This document shows positions 43,703 to 53,529 of a DNA stretch of 64,000 nt, in pieces (within the stretch, counting starts at the first letter, position 1; the number at the start of each line of letters is the position of its first letter). This stretch comes from Cryobacterium tagatosivorans (lineage in GTDB: Bacteria; Actinomycetota; Actinomycetes; Actinomycetales; Microbacteriaceae), in the NCBI RefSeq assembly GCF_004402215.1, contig NZ_SOEZ01000059.1, positions 1 through 64,000 on the forward strand. Reading direction: 5' to 3'. The position numbers and the translations under genes are program-made. The notes under the pieces were generated by a model. The model searched no databases. It was not told the origin of the DNA and was given only the letters and a program-made list of their open reading frames with translations.

Positions 43703-44491
43703 GTGCGCGTCAGCGACAGGGTCGGCCGTTCCCGGCCGGCCCTGTCGCCGCGTCCGGCGCGGCGCTTCGCCACCGCCGCGATGGTCGGCGTCGTTCTCTA
43801 CATTCTCGTGGACGCGGTGCTGCAGTTCCTGCCTCCGCACTACAGCGTGGTCAGCGACGCGGAGAGCAACCTCGCGGTCGGCCCCTTCGGCTGGATCATG
43901 AACCTCAACTTCCTCGGCCGGGCCGGGCTCACGCTCTGCGCGGCCGGCGCCATCGGCCTGGTCGGCCCCGGGTCGAGGCTGCGGCGCACCGGGCTGGTTC
44001 TCCTTGTCATCGCCGGCGCGTGCTCGGCGGCGCTGGCCTTCCTGCCGACCGACATCAACGGTCGGGGGGAGTTCGGCCTGCGGACCTCGACCCTGACGGG
44101 CGCCCTCCACCTCGCGGTCGCGTCGCTCGGATTCCTCGCAGCCCTCGCCGCCTTCGCGTTGCTGACCGCCTGGCTGCGGGGCGTGCCCGCACTGCGACGG
44201 GTTTACCCGGCCGCCCTCGCCCTGACCGTCGTCGCGGCCGTCGGGCTGCTCTGTGTGGGCCTCGCCGACCACCTCGCGCCGACACTGCTGGGGCTCGCCG
44301 AACGGGTCTGCCTGGCCGGCATCCTCGGCTGGGCCTTCGTCGTCTGCGCGGCCATCCGCCGCAGGGTGACGGACTCGGCCGGCGCGACTCAGGGCTCGGC
44401 CAGCGCCAGCCAGGTTGACACGAGCGTGTCCGGCGACAGCGACATCGAGTCGATCCCCTCGGCGGCGAGCCACCGGGCGAAGTCCGGGTAG
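43703..44491 (+). CDS. DUF998-type membrane protein
   Basis: From the GTG at 43703 (an ATG at 43781 is the alternative) the product is about 262 residues with about six TM segments and the DUF998 pattern (VVSDAESNLAVGPFGWIMNL; ADHLAPTLLGLAERV). Function unknown. The last ~35 codons (GASAS...SIPSAASHRAKSG region) lie antisense over the 3' end of ppsA for 103 bp and look like low-complexity read-through, suggesting loss of an earlier stop. Confidence 0.72.
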   Translation: MRVSDRVGRSRPALSPRPARRFATAAMVGVVLYILVDAVLQFLPPHYSVVSDAESNLAVGPFGWIMNLNFLGRAGLTLCAAGAIGLVGPGSRLRRTGLVLLVIAGACSAALAFLPTDINGRGEFGLRTSTLTGALHLAVASLGFLAALAAFALLTAWLRGVPALRRVYPAALALTVVAAVGLLCVGLADHLAPTLLGLAERVCLAGILGWAFVVCAAIRRRVTDSAGATQGSASASQVDTSVSGDSDIESIPSAASHRAKSG

Positions 44492-46764
44492 TCGCTCGGC
44501 CCCTGGCCGCAGATGCCCACGTACTTGCCCGCCCGCTTGCCCGCGGCGATGGCCTCGGAGATGAGCTTGAGCACGGCCGGGTCCCGTTCGTCGAAGGCGT
44601 CGGCGACGAGCGCGGAGTCCCGGTCGAGCCCGAGCGTCAGCTGGGTCAGGTCGTTGGAGCCGATGGAGAAGCCGTCGAAGTGCTCGAGGAATGCGTCGGC
44701 GAGCACGGCGTTGGCGGGGATCTCGCACATCATCACGACCTCCAGGCCGTTCCGCCCGCGTTCCAGCCCGTTCTCGCCGAGAATGCGGATCACTCCTTCC
44801 GCTTCGGCGATCGTCCGGACGAACGGGATCATGAGCTTGAGGTTGGTCAGCCCCATCGTGTCCCGCACGAACAGGGCGGCCTGGCACTCGAGGTCGAAGC
44901 TCGCCCGGAAGGCGTCGGAGACGTACCGGGACGCGCCCCGGTACCCGATCATCGGGTTCTCCTCGTCGGGCTCGAACGACCGGCCGCCGAGCAGGTTGGC
45001 GTATTCGTTGGACTTGAAATCGGAGAACCGCACGATGACGGGCTCGGGGGCGAAGGCGGCGGCGATGGTCGCGATGCCCTCCGCGAGGCGCTTCACGTAG
45101 TAGGCGGTGGCCCCGCCATAGGCATCCGTTCGCTGGTGGATTTCCGCGACGACCTCATCCGTCAGCCCGGCGGTGTTGCCCGACTCCACCGCGATCAGCG
45201 CCGCCGGGTGGATGCCGATCCTGGTGCTGATGATGAATTCGAGCCGGGCCAGGCCGACGCCGTGGTGCGGCAGCGAGGCGAGCGAGAAGGCCTGCTCGGG
45301 GGAGCCGACATTGAGCATCAGGCGGGGGCCGATCGGCGGGAGGTCGCTCACGCTGACCTCATCCACGGTGAAGTCGACGAGCCCGTCGAACACGCGACCG
45401 GTCTCACCCTCGGCGCAGCTGACGGTGACCGGCTGCCCGTCGTACAGTGCGGCGGTGGCGGTGCCGGTGCCCACGATCGCCGGAATCCCGAGTTCGCGGG
45501 CGATGATCGCCGCGTGGCAGGTGCGGCCTCCGCGGTTCGTCACGATCGCGCTGGCCTTCTTGATGACCGGCTCCCAGTCGGGGTCCGTCATGTCCGTGAC
45601 GAGGACGTCGCCCGGCTGCAGCCGCCCCATCTCCGCGGTCGAGGCGAGCACCCGGGTGATGCCGCTGCCGATCTTGCGGCCCACGGCCCGGCCGGACAGG
45701 AGTTCCTCGGCCTCCTCGGTGAGGCGGTACTGGCGGAGGACACCGCCCGGCTCTGCGCGGGACTCCACGGTCTCCGGCCGGGCCTGCAGGATGTAGAGGC
45801 GGCCGTCGACGCCGCTCTTGCCCCACTCGATGTCCATCGCCCGGCCGTAGTGGGCCTCGATGGTGACGGCCATCCGGGCGAGTTCGTGCACGTCGTCGTC
45901 GGTGATGCTGAACCGGCGCCGGTCGGCCACGGGCACCGGCTCGAAGCGCGTGGTCGCCTCTCCTCCGCCCGCGTACACCATCCGTTGCTCCTTCGTGCCG
46001 AGTTCGTGACTGAGGATCGCGAACTTCCCCGCGGCCAGGGATCCCTTGTAGACCCGGAACTCGTCCGGATTGACCGCCCCCTGGACGATCGCTTCGCCGA
46101 GCCCCCAGACCGAGTTGATCAGCACGAGGTCCTTGAAGCCGGATTCGGTGTCGATGGTGAACAGCACCCCGGAGGCGCCGATGTCGGAGCGGACCATCAC
46201 CTGCACCCCGACCGACAGGGCGATGCCCAGGGTGGGCACGTCGTGGTGCGCCCGGTAGGCGATCGCCCGGTCGGTGAACAGGGACGAGTACACCTCGGGC
46301 AGCCGGCGCAGTACCTCGTCGATTCCCTCCACATTGAGCAACGTCTCCTGCTGGCCGGCGAAGGATGCCTCGGGCAGGTCCTCCGCGGTGGCGCTGGAGC
46401 GCATGGCCACGCTCAGGCCCGCGGGGTTGCAGCTCTCCAGCTGGCGGAAGGCCTCCCGCACCTCGGCCTCGAGGGGCGGAGGAAGCGTGCCGGCGACGAT
46501 CGCCGCGCGGATGGAGGCGCCGGCGGCCTGCAGCGCCGCGAGGTTGTTGGTGTCCAGGCCGCCCAGCGCCCGGTCGATCTCCCTGTCGATGCCGTTCTCG
46601 AGCAGGAACTCCCGGAAGGCGTCCGAGGTCGTGGCGAATCCCATCGGCACGGTCACGCCGAGCGAGGACAGGTGGGAGATCATCTCCCCGAGGGACGCAT
46701 TCTTGCCGCCCAGGGCACCCAGATCGGCCAGCGACGCGTCGCCCAGCCAGATAACTCGTCGCAT
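44389..46764 (-). CDS. ppsA: Phosphoenolpyruvate synthase
   Basis: The 791-residue length matches PpsA, which converts pyruvate, ATP and water to PEP, AMP and phosphate. It has the N-terminal ATP-grasp domain (SLGEMISHLSSLGVTVPMGF; AMRSSATAEDLPEASFAGQQ), the swivelling phosphohistidine domain with GGRTCHAAIIARELGIPAIV (His near 417) and the TIM barrel with GSNDLTQLTLGLDRDS and catalytic YVGICGQGPSD. The ATG at 46764 follows GGAG; upstream frame to 47406 is antisense to the PhoD gene and rejected. Confidence 0.94.
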   Translation of the reverse strand: MRRVIWLGDASLADLGALGGKNASLGEMISHLSSLGVTVPMGFATTSDAFREFLLENGIDREIDRALGGLDTNNLAALQAAGASIRAAIVAGTLPPPLEAEVREAFRQLESCNPAGLSVAMRSSATAEDLPEASFAGQQETLLNVEGIDEVLRRLPEVYSSLFTDRAIAYRAHHDVPTLGIALSVGVQVMVRSDIGASGVLFTIDTESGFKDLVLINSVWGLGEAIVQGAVNPDEFRVYKGSLAAGKFAILSHELGTKEQRMVYAGGGEATTRFEPVPVADRRRFSITDDDVHELARMAVTIEAHYGRAMDIEWGKSGVDGRLYILQARPETVESRAEPGGVLRQYRLTEEAEELLSGRAVGRKIGSGITRVLASTAEMGRLQPGDVLVTDMTDPDWEPVIKKASAIVTNRGGRTCHAAIIARELGIPAIVGTGTATAALYDGQPVTVSCAEGETGRVFDGLVDFTVDEVSVSDLPPIGPRLMLNVGSPEQAFSLASLPHHGVGLARLEFIISTRIGIHPAALIAVESGNTAGLTDEVVAEIHQRTDAYGGATAYYVKRLAEGIATIAAAFAPEPVIVRFSDFKSNEYANLLGGRSFEPDEENPMIGYRGASRYVSDAFRASFDLECQAALFVRDTMGLTNLKLMIPFVRTIAEAEGVIRILGENGLERGRNGLEVVMMCEIPANAVLADAFLEHFDGFSIGSNDLTQLTLGLDRDSALVADAFDERDPAVLKLISEAIAAGKRAGKYVGICGQGPSDYPDFARWLAAEGIDSMSLSPDTLVSTWLALAEP

Positions 46765-46930
46765 CCGTTTGCTCCGCTCATCGACACAAGGAACAGGGGT
46801 CCCTCGACGCAAGGTACACCCAAAGATTCCCGGCGCGGGGCGTGGACGGCGGACGAACCCGGGGGGAACAGCGGGTGAACAGGCCCCGGAAGCGCGAAGG
46901 CCCGTGAAGGGGCACCCCCAGACTGGGGGC

Positions 46931-48568
46931 ATGAGTCCTTTCAATCGACGAGATTTGTTGCGGTCCGCCGGCGTCATCGCATTTGCCGGTGCCGCCGCGA
47001 CGGCGGGCACGCTGCCGGCCCGCGCCGCCGCTTCCGCAACCGCGGCCGGATTCCGGCACGGTGTTGCGTCGGGTGACCCGTTGCCGAGCAGCGTGCTGCT
47101 CTGGACGCGCATCACCCCGACGCCCGATGCGGAGCCCGGGTCGGGCGTTGGCCCCGACGTCACCGTGAGCTGGGAGGTGGCCGAGGACTCCGGCTTCCTA
47201 CGGATGGCGGCCCGCGGGTCCGTCCGGACCGGACCCGCTCGCGACCACACGGTCAAGGTCATTCCAGGGGGACTGAAGCCCGGCACCGCGTACTGGTACC
47301 GGTTCACGGCATCCGGCGTGACGTCGGCGACAGGTCGGACGCGCACGGCACCCGCTGCCGGGGCCGCGGTGGACCGGCTGCGCATGGGGGTGGTCTCCTG
47401 CGCCAACTGGCAGGCCGGGTACTTCTCGGCCTATCGCTACCTCGCGGACCGTGGCGACCTGGATGTGGTCCTGCACCTCGGCGACTACCTGTACGAGTAC
47501 GCCCCCGGCGAGTACCAGGCGCGGGACGTCGTCGTGCGACCGCATGATCCGGCGGTCGAGATGACCACGTTGTCGCACTACCGCCGCCGCCACGCGCAGT
47601 ACAAAACCGACCTCGACCTGCAGGCGCTGCACGCGGCGGTTCCGTTCGTGGTCACCTGGGACGACCACGAATTCGCCAACGACGCCTGGTCGGGCGGGGC
47701 GGAGAACCACACGGAGGGCGTGGAAGGCGCCTGGGCGGCCCGACGCGACGCATCCAAGCAGGCGTACGCCGAGTGGATGCCGGTGCGCTTCGAGCCCGGC
47801 GGGCACATCTACCGGCGTTTCGAGTTCGGCGCCCTGGCCAGCATCTCCATGCTGGACCTGCGCACGTACCGAAGCCGGCAGGCGTCCAGCGTCGTCGACC
47901 CTGCGATCGGCAGCCCGGCCCGGACCCTCACCGGTGACGCGCAGATGGACTGGCTGCTCGGCGGCTTCTCCTCGCCGGCCACCCAGTGGAAGCTCATCGG
48001 CAATCCCGTCATGATCGCCCCGGTGCGCTTCCCCTCCACGCTCAGCGCGCAGGAAGTCGGCGCGGTCGAACAACTCCTGGGAACCACCGCGATCGACGGC
48101 GTCCCCTACAACGTGGACCAGTGGGACGGGTACACGGCTGACCGCAGCCGGGTGATCAGCCACCTCCGCGATAACGCCATCACGGACGCCGTCTTCCTCA
48201 CCGGGGACATCCACTCCGGCTGGGCCTGCGACGTGCCGGCGGATCCGCTGACCTACCCGTCGAACGGCGCGTCCGTGGCCGCCGAGCTGGTCTGCACGTC
48301 GGTGACCAGCGACAACCTGGACGACATCCTGGGGACGCCGCCACGGACGTCATCCGTCGCCGTCGAGGAGGCCTTCAAGGGCGCGAATCCGCACGTGAAG
48401 TACCTGGACTTCGACTCGCACGGGTTCTCCGTGCTCGAGGTCACACCGGGTGCCCTGCGGATGGACTGGTACGTGCTCTCCGAGCGCACGAACCGCGCGG
48501 CGACCAGCACACTGTCGACCTCGTGGCAGGTCGCCGCGGGCACCCAGGCCGTCAGCCGCGTCCTGTGA
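46931..48568 (+). CDS. phoD: PhoD-like alkaline phosphatase, Tat-exported
   Basis: The 545-residue protein has a Tat signal (FNRRDLLRSAG, then a hydrophobic stretch ending PARAAA), a PhoD N-terminal domain (GVASGDPLPSSVLLWTRIT) and the metallophosphatase domain (DVVLHLGDYLYEYAPGEYQ; VVTWDDHEFANDAW; VFLTGDIHSGW). PhoD enzymes use Ca2+/Fe3+ and hydrolyse phosphodiesters and monoesters outside the cell. The ATG at 46931 is divergent from ppsA by 166 bp. No clear Pho box was identified. It overlaps the next phosphatase gene by 4 nt. Confidence 0.92.
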   Translation: MSPFNRRDLLRSAGVIAFAGAAATAGTLPARAAASATAAGFRHGVASGDPLPSSVLLWTRITPTPDAEPGSGVGPDVTVSWEVAEDSGFLRMAARGSVRTGPARDHTVKVIPGGLKPGTAYWYRFTASGVTSATGRTRTAPAAGAAVDRLRMGVVSCANWQAGYFSAYRYLADRGDLDVVLHLGDYLYEYAPGEYQARDVVVRPHDPAVEMTTLSHYRRRHAQYKTDLDLQALHAAVPFVVTWDDHEFANDAWSGGAENHTEGVEGAWAARRDASKQAYAEWMPVRFEPGGHIYRRFEFGALASISMLDLRTYRSRQASSVVDPAIGSPARTLTGDAQMDWLLGGFSSPATQWKLIGNPVMIAPVRFPSTLSAQEVGAVEQLLGTTAIDGVPYNVDQWDGYTADRSRVISHLRDNAITDAVFLTGDIHSGWACDVPADPLTYPSNGASVAAELVCTSVTSDNLDDILGTPPRTSSVAVEEAFKGANPHVKYLDFDSHGFSVLEVTPGALRMDWYVLSERTNRAATSTLSTSWQVAAGTQAVSRVL

Positions 48569-49872
48569 ACGCCGCCCAGACCCCGTCGTCCGCCGGCTTC
48601 CCGGCTGCCGACCGGCGCCAGTTCCTCAGACTGGCCGCGGCCGGTGGCGCCTCCGTCATGCTGTCCGTCGCGGCGGGGACCGCGCTCCCCGCGCGCGCGG
48701 CCGCTGCCACGGCGCCGGGTCCACGCACCCGCGTCTACGTGCTGGTCGTCGACGGCTGCAGGCCGGATGAGATCACGTCGGCGCTGACCCCGCGCCTGGC
48801 GGCTCTCCGTTCCGCCGGGACCAACTTCCCCGCTGCCCGCTCCCTGCCGGTCATGGAGACCATCCCGAACCACGTGATGATGATGACCGGCGTTCGGCCG
48901 GACCGATCCGGGGTGCCGGCCAACTCGGTCTACGACCGCGCCGAGGCCGTCGTCCGCGACCTGGACCGGCCGACCGACCTGCGATTCCCGACCCTGCTCG
49001 ACCGGCTCAGGGATGAGGGCTTCTCGACGGGCTCCGTCCTCAGCAAGCGCTATCTCTTCGGCATCTTCGGCGAGCGCGCCACCTACCGCTGGGAGCCGTC
49101 CCCGCTCCTCCCGGTGACCGGCCACGCGCCGGACAACTTCACGGTCGATGCGCTGATCGCCATGGTCGACGGCGTCGATCCTGACTTCGTGTTCACGAAC
49201 CTCGGCGACGTTGACCGCGTGGGGCACTCGGACGTCTCCGGCACAACCCTGCAGGCCGCCCGGACCACGGCCCTGGCCGACACCGACAACCAGGTCGGCC
49301 GCTTCGTGGACCACCTCGTCGCGGCGGGCACCTGGCAGAGCAGCGTGCTGATCGTGCTCGCCGACCATTCGATGGACTGGTCCATCCCGTCGAACGTTAT
49401 TTCCGTCGATCAGATCCTCTCCGGCCGTGCGGACCTGCGCGAGCAGATCGCCATCGCCCAGAACGGCGGGGCCGACCTGCTCTCCTGGACGGGGCCGCTC
49501 CGCTCTCGGGATGCCGGACTGGCCGACATCCGCGGCCTCGTGGCCGCGCACCCCGGGGTCCTGTCCGTTTTCGCCCCCGGCGACCTGCGCCTGGGGCCGG
49601 AGGCGGGGGACCTGGTCGCGTTCTGCCGGGCCGGCTGGCGCTTCTCCGATCCCTACATCGCGTCGAATCCGATACCGGGCAACCACGGGCATCCGGCCAC
49701 CGAACCGATTCCCTTCTTCGTTGCCGGCGGGAGTCCGAGAGTCTCCACCGGGGTGTCCTCCCAGCCCGCCCGCACGATCGATGTGGCGCCGACGGTCGGG
49801 GCACTGTTCGGGCTGGCCGCGCCCGCGGGCGGCTACGACGGGACGGCGCGGGTCGACGCTTTCGCGGGCTGA
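48565..49872 (+). CDS. Tat-exported alkaline phosphatase/nucleotide pyrophosphatase family protein
   Basis: The 435-residue product starts with GTG overlapping the phoD stop (GTGA). It has a second Tat signal (DRRQFLRLAAAGGASVML ... ALPARAAA) and a type I phosphodiesterase/nucleotide pyrophosphatase fold: VYVLVVDGCRPDEIT metal site, the PVMETIPNHVMMMTG nucleophile loop with Thr, GDVDRVGHSD and LADHSMDW, GNHGH. It probably releases phosphate or cleaves nucleotides outside the membrane together with PhoD. Confidence 0.88.
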   Translation: MNAAQTPSSAGFPAADRRQFLRLAAAGGASVMLSVAAGTALPARAAAATAPGPRTRVYVLVVDGCRPDEITSALTPRLAALRSAGTNFPAARSLPVMETIPNHVMMMTGVRPDRSGVPANSVYDRAEAVVRDLDRPTDLRFPTLLDRLRDEGFSTGSVLSKRYLFGIFGERATYRWEPSPLLPVTGHAPDNFTVDALIAMVDGVDPDFVFTNLGDVDRVGHSDVSGTTLQAARTTALADTDNQVGRFVDHLVAAGTWQSSVLIVLADHSMDWSIPSNVISVDQILSGRADLREQIAIAQNGGADLLSWTGPLRSRDAGLADIRGLVAAHPGVLSVFAPGDLRLGPEAGDLVAFCRAGWRFSDPYIASNPIPGNHGHPATEPIPFFVAGGSPRVSTGVSSQPARTIDVAPTVGALFGLAAPAGGYDGTARVDAFAG

Positions 49873-50019
49873 CCTTCCGATCACGCGGCCCTTGCGAGGG
49901 CGTTTCACCCTGCCGATAATGGACGAAGCGGATGATCCGGGCCGCGCTCACCCAGCCAGTGCGGCCGACCGCATACACGTCTATATCGGTCTGGATCGGC
50001 AAAGGTGTGGGTGAGACAG

Positions 50020-51420
50020 ATGGGTGATCACAAGGCCATGGCCTCGGCTGCCGTCGACGATCTGCGGGGTCAGGTCGCCGGAACCGTGCTGCTGGCCGAC
50101 GACCCCGGGTATGACGAGGCCAGGCGCGTCTGGAACGGGATGATAGATCGACGGCCGGCGGCGGTGGTGCGCGCGGCCTCTGCGGCCGACATCGCCCCGA
50201 CCGTGCGGTACGCGAGGTCGCACGCGCTGCCCCTCGCGGTGCGCGGAGGCGGGCACAACGTCGCCGGCAACGGAACCGTCGACGGCGGCATCGTGCTCGA
50301 CCTGGGCGGGCTGACGGCCGTGCGGGTCGACGAGGAAGGCGGCACGGTGCAGGCCCAGGCCGGCGCAACCCTCGGCGACATCGACCGGGCGACCGCGCCG
50401 CACCATCTGGCTGTGCCCGTCGGGGTGGTCTCGGGAACCGGCGTGGCCGGCCTGACTCTGGGCGGGGGAGTCGGCTGGCTGACCCGTGCCCACGGCCTGA
50501 CGATCGACAGCCTCCTCTCGGCCGACCTGGTCACGGCGTCGGGTGAGCTCCTGCGCGCGAGCGCCACCGAGAACCCGGAGTTGTTCTGGGGGATACGGGG
50601 AGGCGGAGGCAATTTCGGCGTGGTGTCCTCATTCACGTTCCGCGCGCATCCGCTGCCCGCGGAGGTGTTCTCCGGCAGCCTCGTCTACCGCCGCGACGGC
50701 TGGGCCAATGCTCTCCGGGCCTACGAGGCCTGGACGCGCGACCTGCCCGATGAGCTGACCTCGATAGTCTCGTTCTTAGTTCCGCCGGAGACTTGGGAAC
50801 TCGGCGGTGACCCGCTGATGCTGCTGGGGTTCGTCTGGGCGTCACCGGACGCCGCGGAGGGCGGGCGGATCGTCGACCGGCTGAGGGCGGCGGCTCCTCC
50901 CGACACGGAAATGGTCGAGCCGGCCCGCTGGGCCGAGTGGCAGTCGGCCGCGGACGAGATGTTCCCGAAGGGCGTGCGGGGGTACTGGAAGAACACCTCG
51001 TTCGACCGGCTCGATGACGACGTGATCGGAACGCTGGTGCGTCGGGGAGCCGAACAGACCTGGCGGGGGACGGGCTTCGACATCCACCACCTGGGCGGGG
51101 CGTACGGGCGCGTCGCCGAAGACGCAACGCCCTTCCCGAACCGGTCCGCGCGGTTCTGGCTGAATGTCTACGGCTACTGGCCGGATGCCGCGGACGACGT
51201 ACCGTGCACCGCCTTCGTGCGCGGGATGGCCGGCGACATGGAGCCGTACTCGACCGGCGGGCAGTACCTGAACTTCCTCGGCGAGGAGCGCGGGCGCGAT
51301 CCTCTCGCCCAGGCGCTGTCGATCTACGGCCCGGAGAAGTTGCAGCGCCTCGCCGCCCTCAAACGCGAGGTCGACCCGGAGAACATCTTCCGGCTGAACC
51401 ACAACATCCCGCCGGTCTAG
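50020..51420 (+). CDS. FAD-binding oxidoreductase, berberine-bridge (BBE) type
   Basis: The ~466-residue product has the PCMH FAD-binding domain (RVWNGMIDRRPAAVVRAAS, LPLAVRGGGHNVAGNGTVDG with the His that may bind FAD, GVVSGTGVAGLTLGGGVGWL) and a C-terminal BBE motif (REVDPENIFRLNHNIPP). Such enzymes oxidise sugars or secondary metabolites using covalent FAD; the substrate is unknown. The start is the ATG at 50020; GTG at 50011, better spaced from AAAGG, is an alternative. Its stop shares CTAG with the convergent hydrolase gene. Confidence 0.88.
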   Translation: MGDHKAMASAAVDDLRGQVAGTVLLADDPGYDEARRVWNGMIDRRPAAVVRAASAADIAPTVRYARSHALPLAVRGGGHNVAGNGTVDGGIVLDLGGLTAVRVDEEGGTVQAQAGATLGDIDRATAPHHLAVPVGVVSGTGVAGLTLGGGVGWLTRAHGLTIDSLLSADLVTASGELLRASATENPELFWGIRGGGGNFGVVSSFTFRAHPLPAEVFSGSLVYRRDGWANALRAYEAWTRDLPDELTSIVSFLVPPETWELGGDPLMLLGFVWASPDAAEGGRIVDRLRAAAPPDTEMVEPARWAEWQSAADEMFPKGVRGYWKNTSFDRLDDDVIGTLVRRGAEQTWRGTGFDIHHLGGAYGRVAEDATPFPNRSARFWLNVYGYWPDAADDVPCTAFVRGMAGDMEPYSTGGQYLNFLGEERGRDPLAQALSIYGPEKLQRLAALKREVDPENIFRLNHNIPPV

Positions 51421-52340
51421 GCGCAGCGCCGCCGCAGGTACTGCGCGACCGGCTCCGGCGCGAAATAGACCACGTGGCCGACGCCGTCGATGACGTCGGG
51501 TTCTGCCGGATCGGCCGACCCGGGGCGCCGCCGGACCCGGGTCAGCTCGCGCGCGATCTCGCCGAAGACGGGATGCGACGCGTTGCCGAACGCGAAGCGG
51601 ATGTCGGCGGCCGACTCGGCCAGGGCCCGCCGGTCGACGGGCTCGCCGGTGATCGGGAGGTCGCCCCGGATGAAATTCTCGGCCAGGGCTTCGCCGCGAG
51701 CGGCGTACCAGTCCAGGCCCCGCGGGGCGGCGAGCAGCCCGGACGGCCGGACGGCGGACGGCTCGGCGCCGGGCTGCTCGACCCGCGCGGCGTCGGACGC
51801 CAGCGCCACCGCCCCGGCCCAGTCGCCGGGATGCACGGCGAGGTGCCGGTCCACCTGCGCGCCGACGCGGGCGGCCAGGTCGCGACCGGATGCCGTCAGC
51901 TGGAAGTAGCCCGGTTCGAACACCGTGACGCGTCGCACCGTCTCGGGGTGGCGCAGGGCCAGCCGCACGGCAGCGATCCCGCCTGCGCTGGCGCCGAAGA
52001 CGTCCGCGCGGGTGTGGGCGCCGCCCGCGTCAGCGCCGAGTCCGAGGGCGTGGAGCAGTTCCGCGGCGTCGTCCGCATGCCGGGCGGAGTCGCAGGGCCA
52101 GCCGTCGCGGCTGCTCCGCAGGGTGCCGCGGGGGTCATAGGTGACGACGGTGAACCCGGTCAGCCGTTCGGCGATGGGGCGGAACATCTCCGCGTCATCA
52201 CTGGCCGCTCCGATGATCAGGATCGTCGGGCCGGTGCCGCGCACCTCCGCGTGGAGCCGGCATCCGTTCACCTCATGCAGACCGGCCCGCGGCGCCTCGG
52301 CACAGGGGAGGGCGAAGGGATTCGTGGTCTGGTCCGCCAT
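51417..52340 (-). CDS. Alpha/beta hydrolase
   Basis: The 307-residue hydrolase shows FTVVTYDPRGTLRSSRDGW, the nucleophile elbow VFGASAGGIAAVRLALRHPE (Gly-x-Ser-x-Gly as GASAG) and a catalytic His in DVIDGVGHVVYFAPEPVA. Substrate unknown; no signal peptide. The ATG at 52340 follows the family's start region (MADQTTNPFALP). It overlaps the convergent BBE oxidoreductase at the stop codons and is divergent from the alcohol dehydrogenase. Confidence 0.85.
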   Translation of the reverse strand: MADQTTNPFALPCAEAPRAGLHEVNGCRLHAEVRGTGPTILIIGAASDDAEMFRPIAERLTGFTVVTYDPRGTLRSSRDGWPCDSARHADDAAELLHALGLGADAGGAHTRADVFGASAGGIAAVRLALRHPETVRRVTVFEPGYFQLTASGRDLAARVGAQVDRHLAVHPGDWAGAVALASDAARVEQPGAEPSAVRPSGLLAAPRGLDWYAARGEALAENFIRGDLPITGEPVDRRALAESAADIRFAFGNASHPVFGEIARELTRVRRRPGSADPAEPDVIDGVGHVVYFAPEPVAQYLRRRCA

Positions 52341-52445
52341 GCAGGGAATCGTAGCCCCGCCACGGCGCCCGGGAGTACGGTGGGCAGAGGCGGGCGGTTG
52401 CCCGCAACGCAGGTCCACTGAATAAAGTCCACTGAGGGAGTCACC

Positions 52446-53501
52446 GTGAAGGCACTGGTATATGGCGGTCCGGGCAAGAAGGCCTGGCAGGACGTTCCGG
52501 ATCCGGAGATCGTGCATGCCACCGACGCGATCGTGCGGGTCGACACGACGACCATCTGCGGCACCGACCTGCACATTCTCAAGGGCGACGTGCCGGCCGT
52601 GCAGGTCGGCCGGATCCTCGGCCACGAGGGCGTCGGCACGATCACGGCCGTGGGCTCCTCGGTGAGCAGCCTCGCCGTGGGCGACCGCGTCATCATCTCC
52701 TGCATCAAGTCCTGCGGGCACTGTGCCAACTGCAAGTCCGAACTGTATTCGCACTGCCTCGGCGACGAAGGCCAGTCGGGCATCGGCTGGGTCTTCGGGC
52801 ACCTGATCGACGGCACTCAGGCCGAATACGTGCGCGTGCCCTATGCGGAGAACTCCCTGCACAAGATGCCGGCGGGGGTCAGCGACGACCAGGCGGTCAT
52901 GCTCTCCGACATCCTGCCGACCGGCTTCGAGATCGGCGTGCAGTACGGGCGGGTCAAGCCCGGTGATGTGGTGGCCGTGATCGGTGCCGGGCCGGTGGGC
53001 CTGGCGGCGATCGCCACGGCGGGGCTCTACGGCGCCGCGACCATCATCGCCCTCGACCTGGATCCGAACCGCCTCGAGCAGGCGAAGGGGTTCGGGGCGA
53101 CGGACACCGTGCTTTCCGGCGCGGCCGACTGGAAGGAGCAGGTCTTCGCCCTGACCGACGGTGCCGGGGTCGATGTCGCCATCGAGGCGGTCGGCATCCC
53201 GCAGACCTTCACCATGGCCACCGAAATCGTGCGGCCCGGCGGGAACGTCGCCAACGTCGGAGTCCACGGCAAGCCGGTGGAGCTGCACCTCGAGAACCTG
53301 TGGATCCAGAACATCAACATCAGCATGGGGCTGGTCAACGCCAACACGACGCCCATGCTGCTCAAGCTGGTGGCGCAGAACAAGATCCCCGCCGAGAAGC
53401 TCGCGACGCACCACTTCAGCTTCGACCAGTTCCTCGAGGCCTACGACACCTTCTCCCGCGCGGCGGAAACGAAGGCGCTGAAAGTGGTGATCAGCCGGTA
53501 A
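52446..53501 (+). CDS. Zinc-dependent alcohol dehydrogenase family protein
   Basis: The 351-residue MDR enzyme has catalytic-zinc ligands in TICGTDLHILKGD (Cys38) and GRILGHEGVG, a structural-zinc lobe CIKSCGHCANCKSELYSHC, and the NAD site VVAVIGAGPVGLAAIATAG with an Asp after beta-2 (ALDLDPNRLEQA), favouring NAD+. It probably oxidises short-chain alcohols or reduces aldehydes. It starts with GTG after GAGGGAG. Confidence 0.9.
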   Translation: MKALVYGGPGKKAWQDVPDPEIVHATDAIVRVDTTTICGTDLHILKGDVPAVQVGRILGHEGVGTITAVGSSVSSLAVGDRVIISCIKSCGHCANCKSELYSHCLGDEGQSGIGWVFGHLIDGTQAEYVRVPYAENSLHKMPAGVSDDQAVMLSDILPTGFEIGVQYGRVKPGDVVAVIGAGPVGLAAIATAGLYGAATIIALDLDPNRLEQAKGFGATDTVLSGAADWKEQVFALTDGAGVDVAIEAVGIPQTFTMATEIVRPGGNVANVGVHGKPVELHLENLWIQNINISMGLVNANTTPMLLKLVAQNKIPAEKLATHHFSFDQFLEAYDTFSRAAETKALKVVISR

Positions 53502-53529
53502 TCCTCCGCGGGCTCGGTAACCTAGGCAG

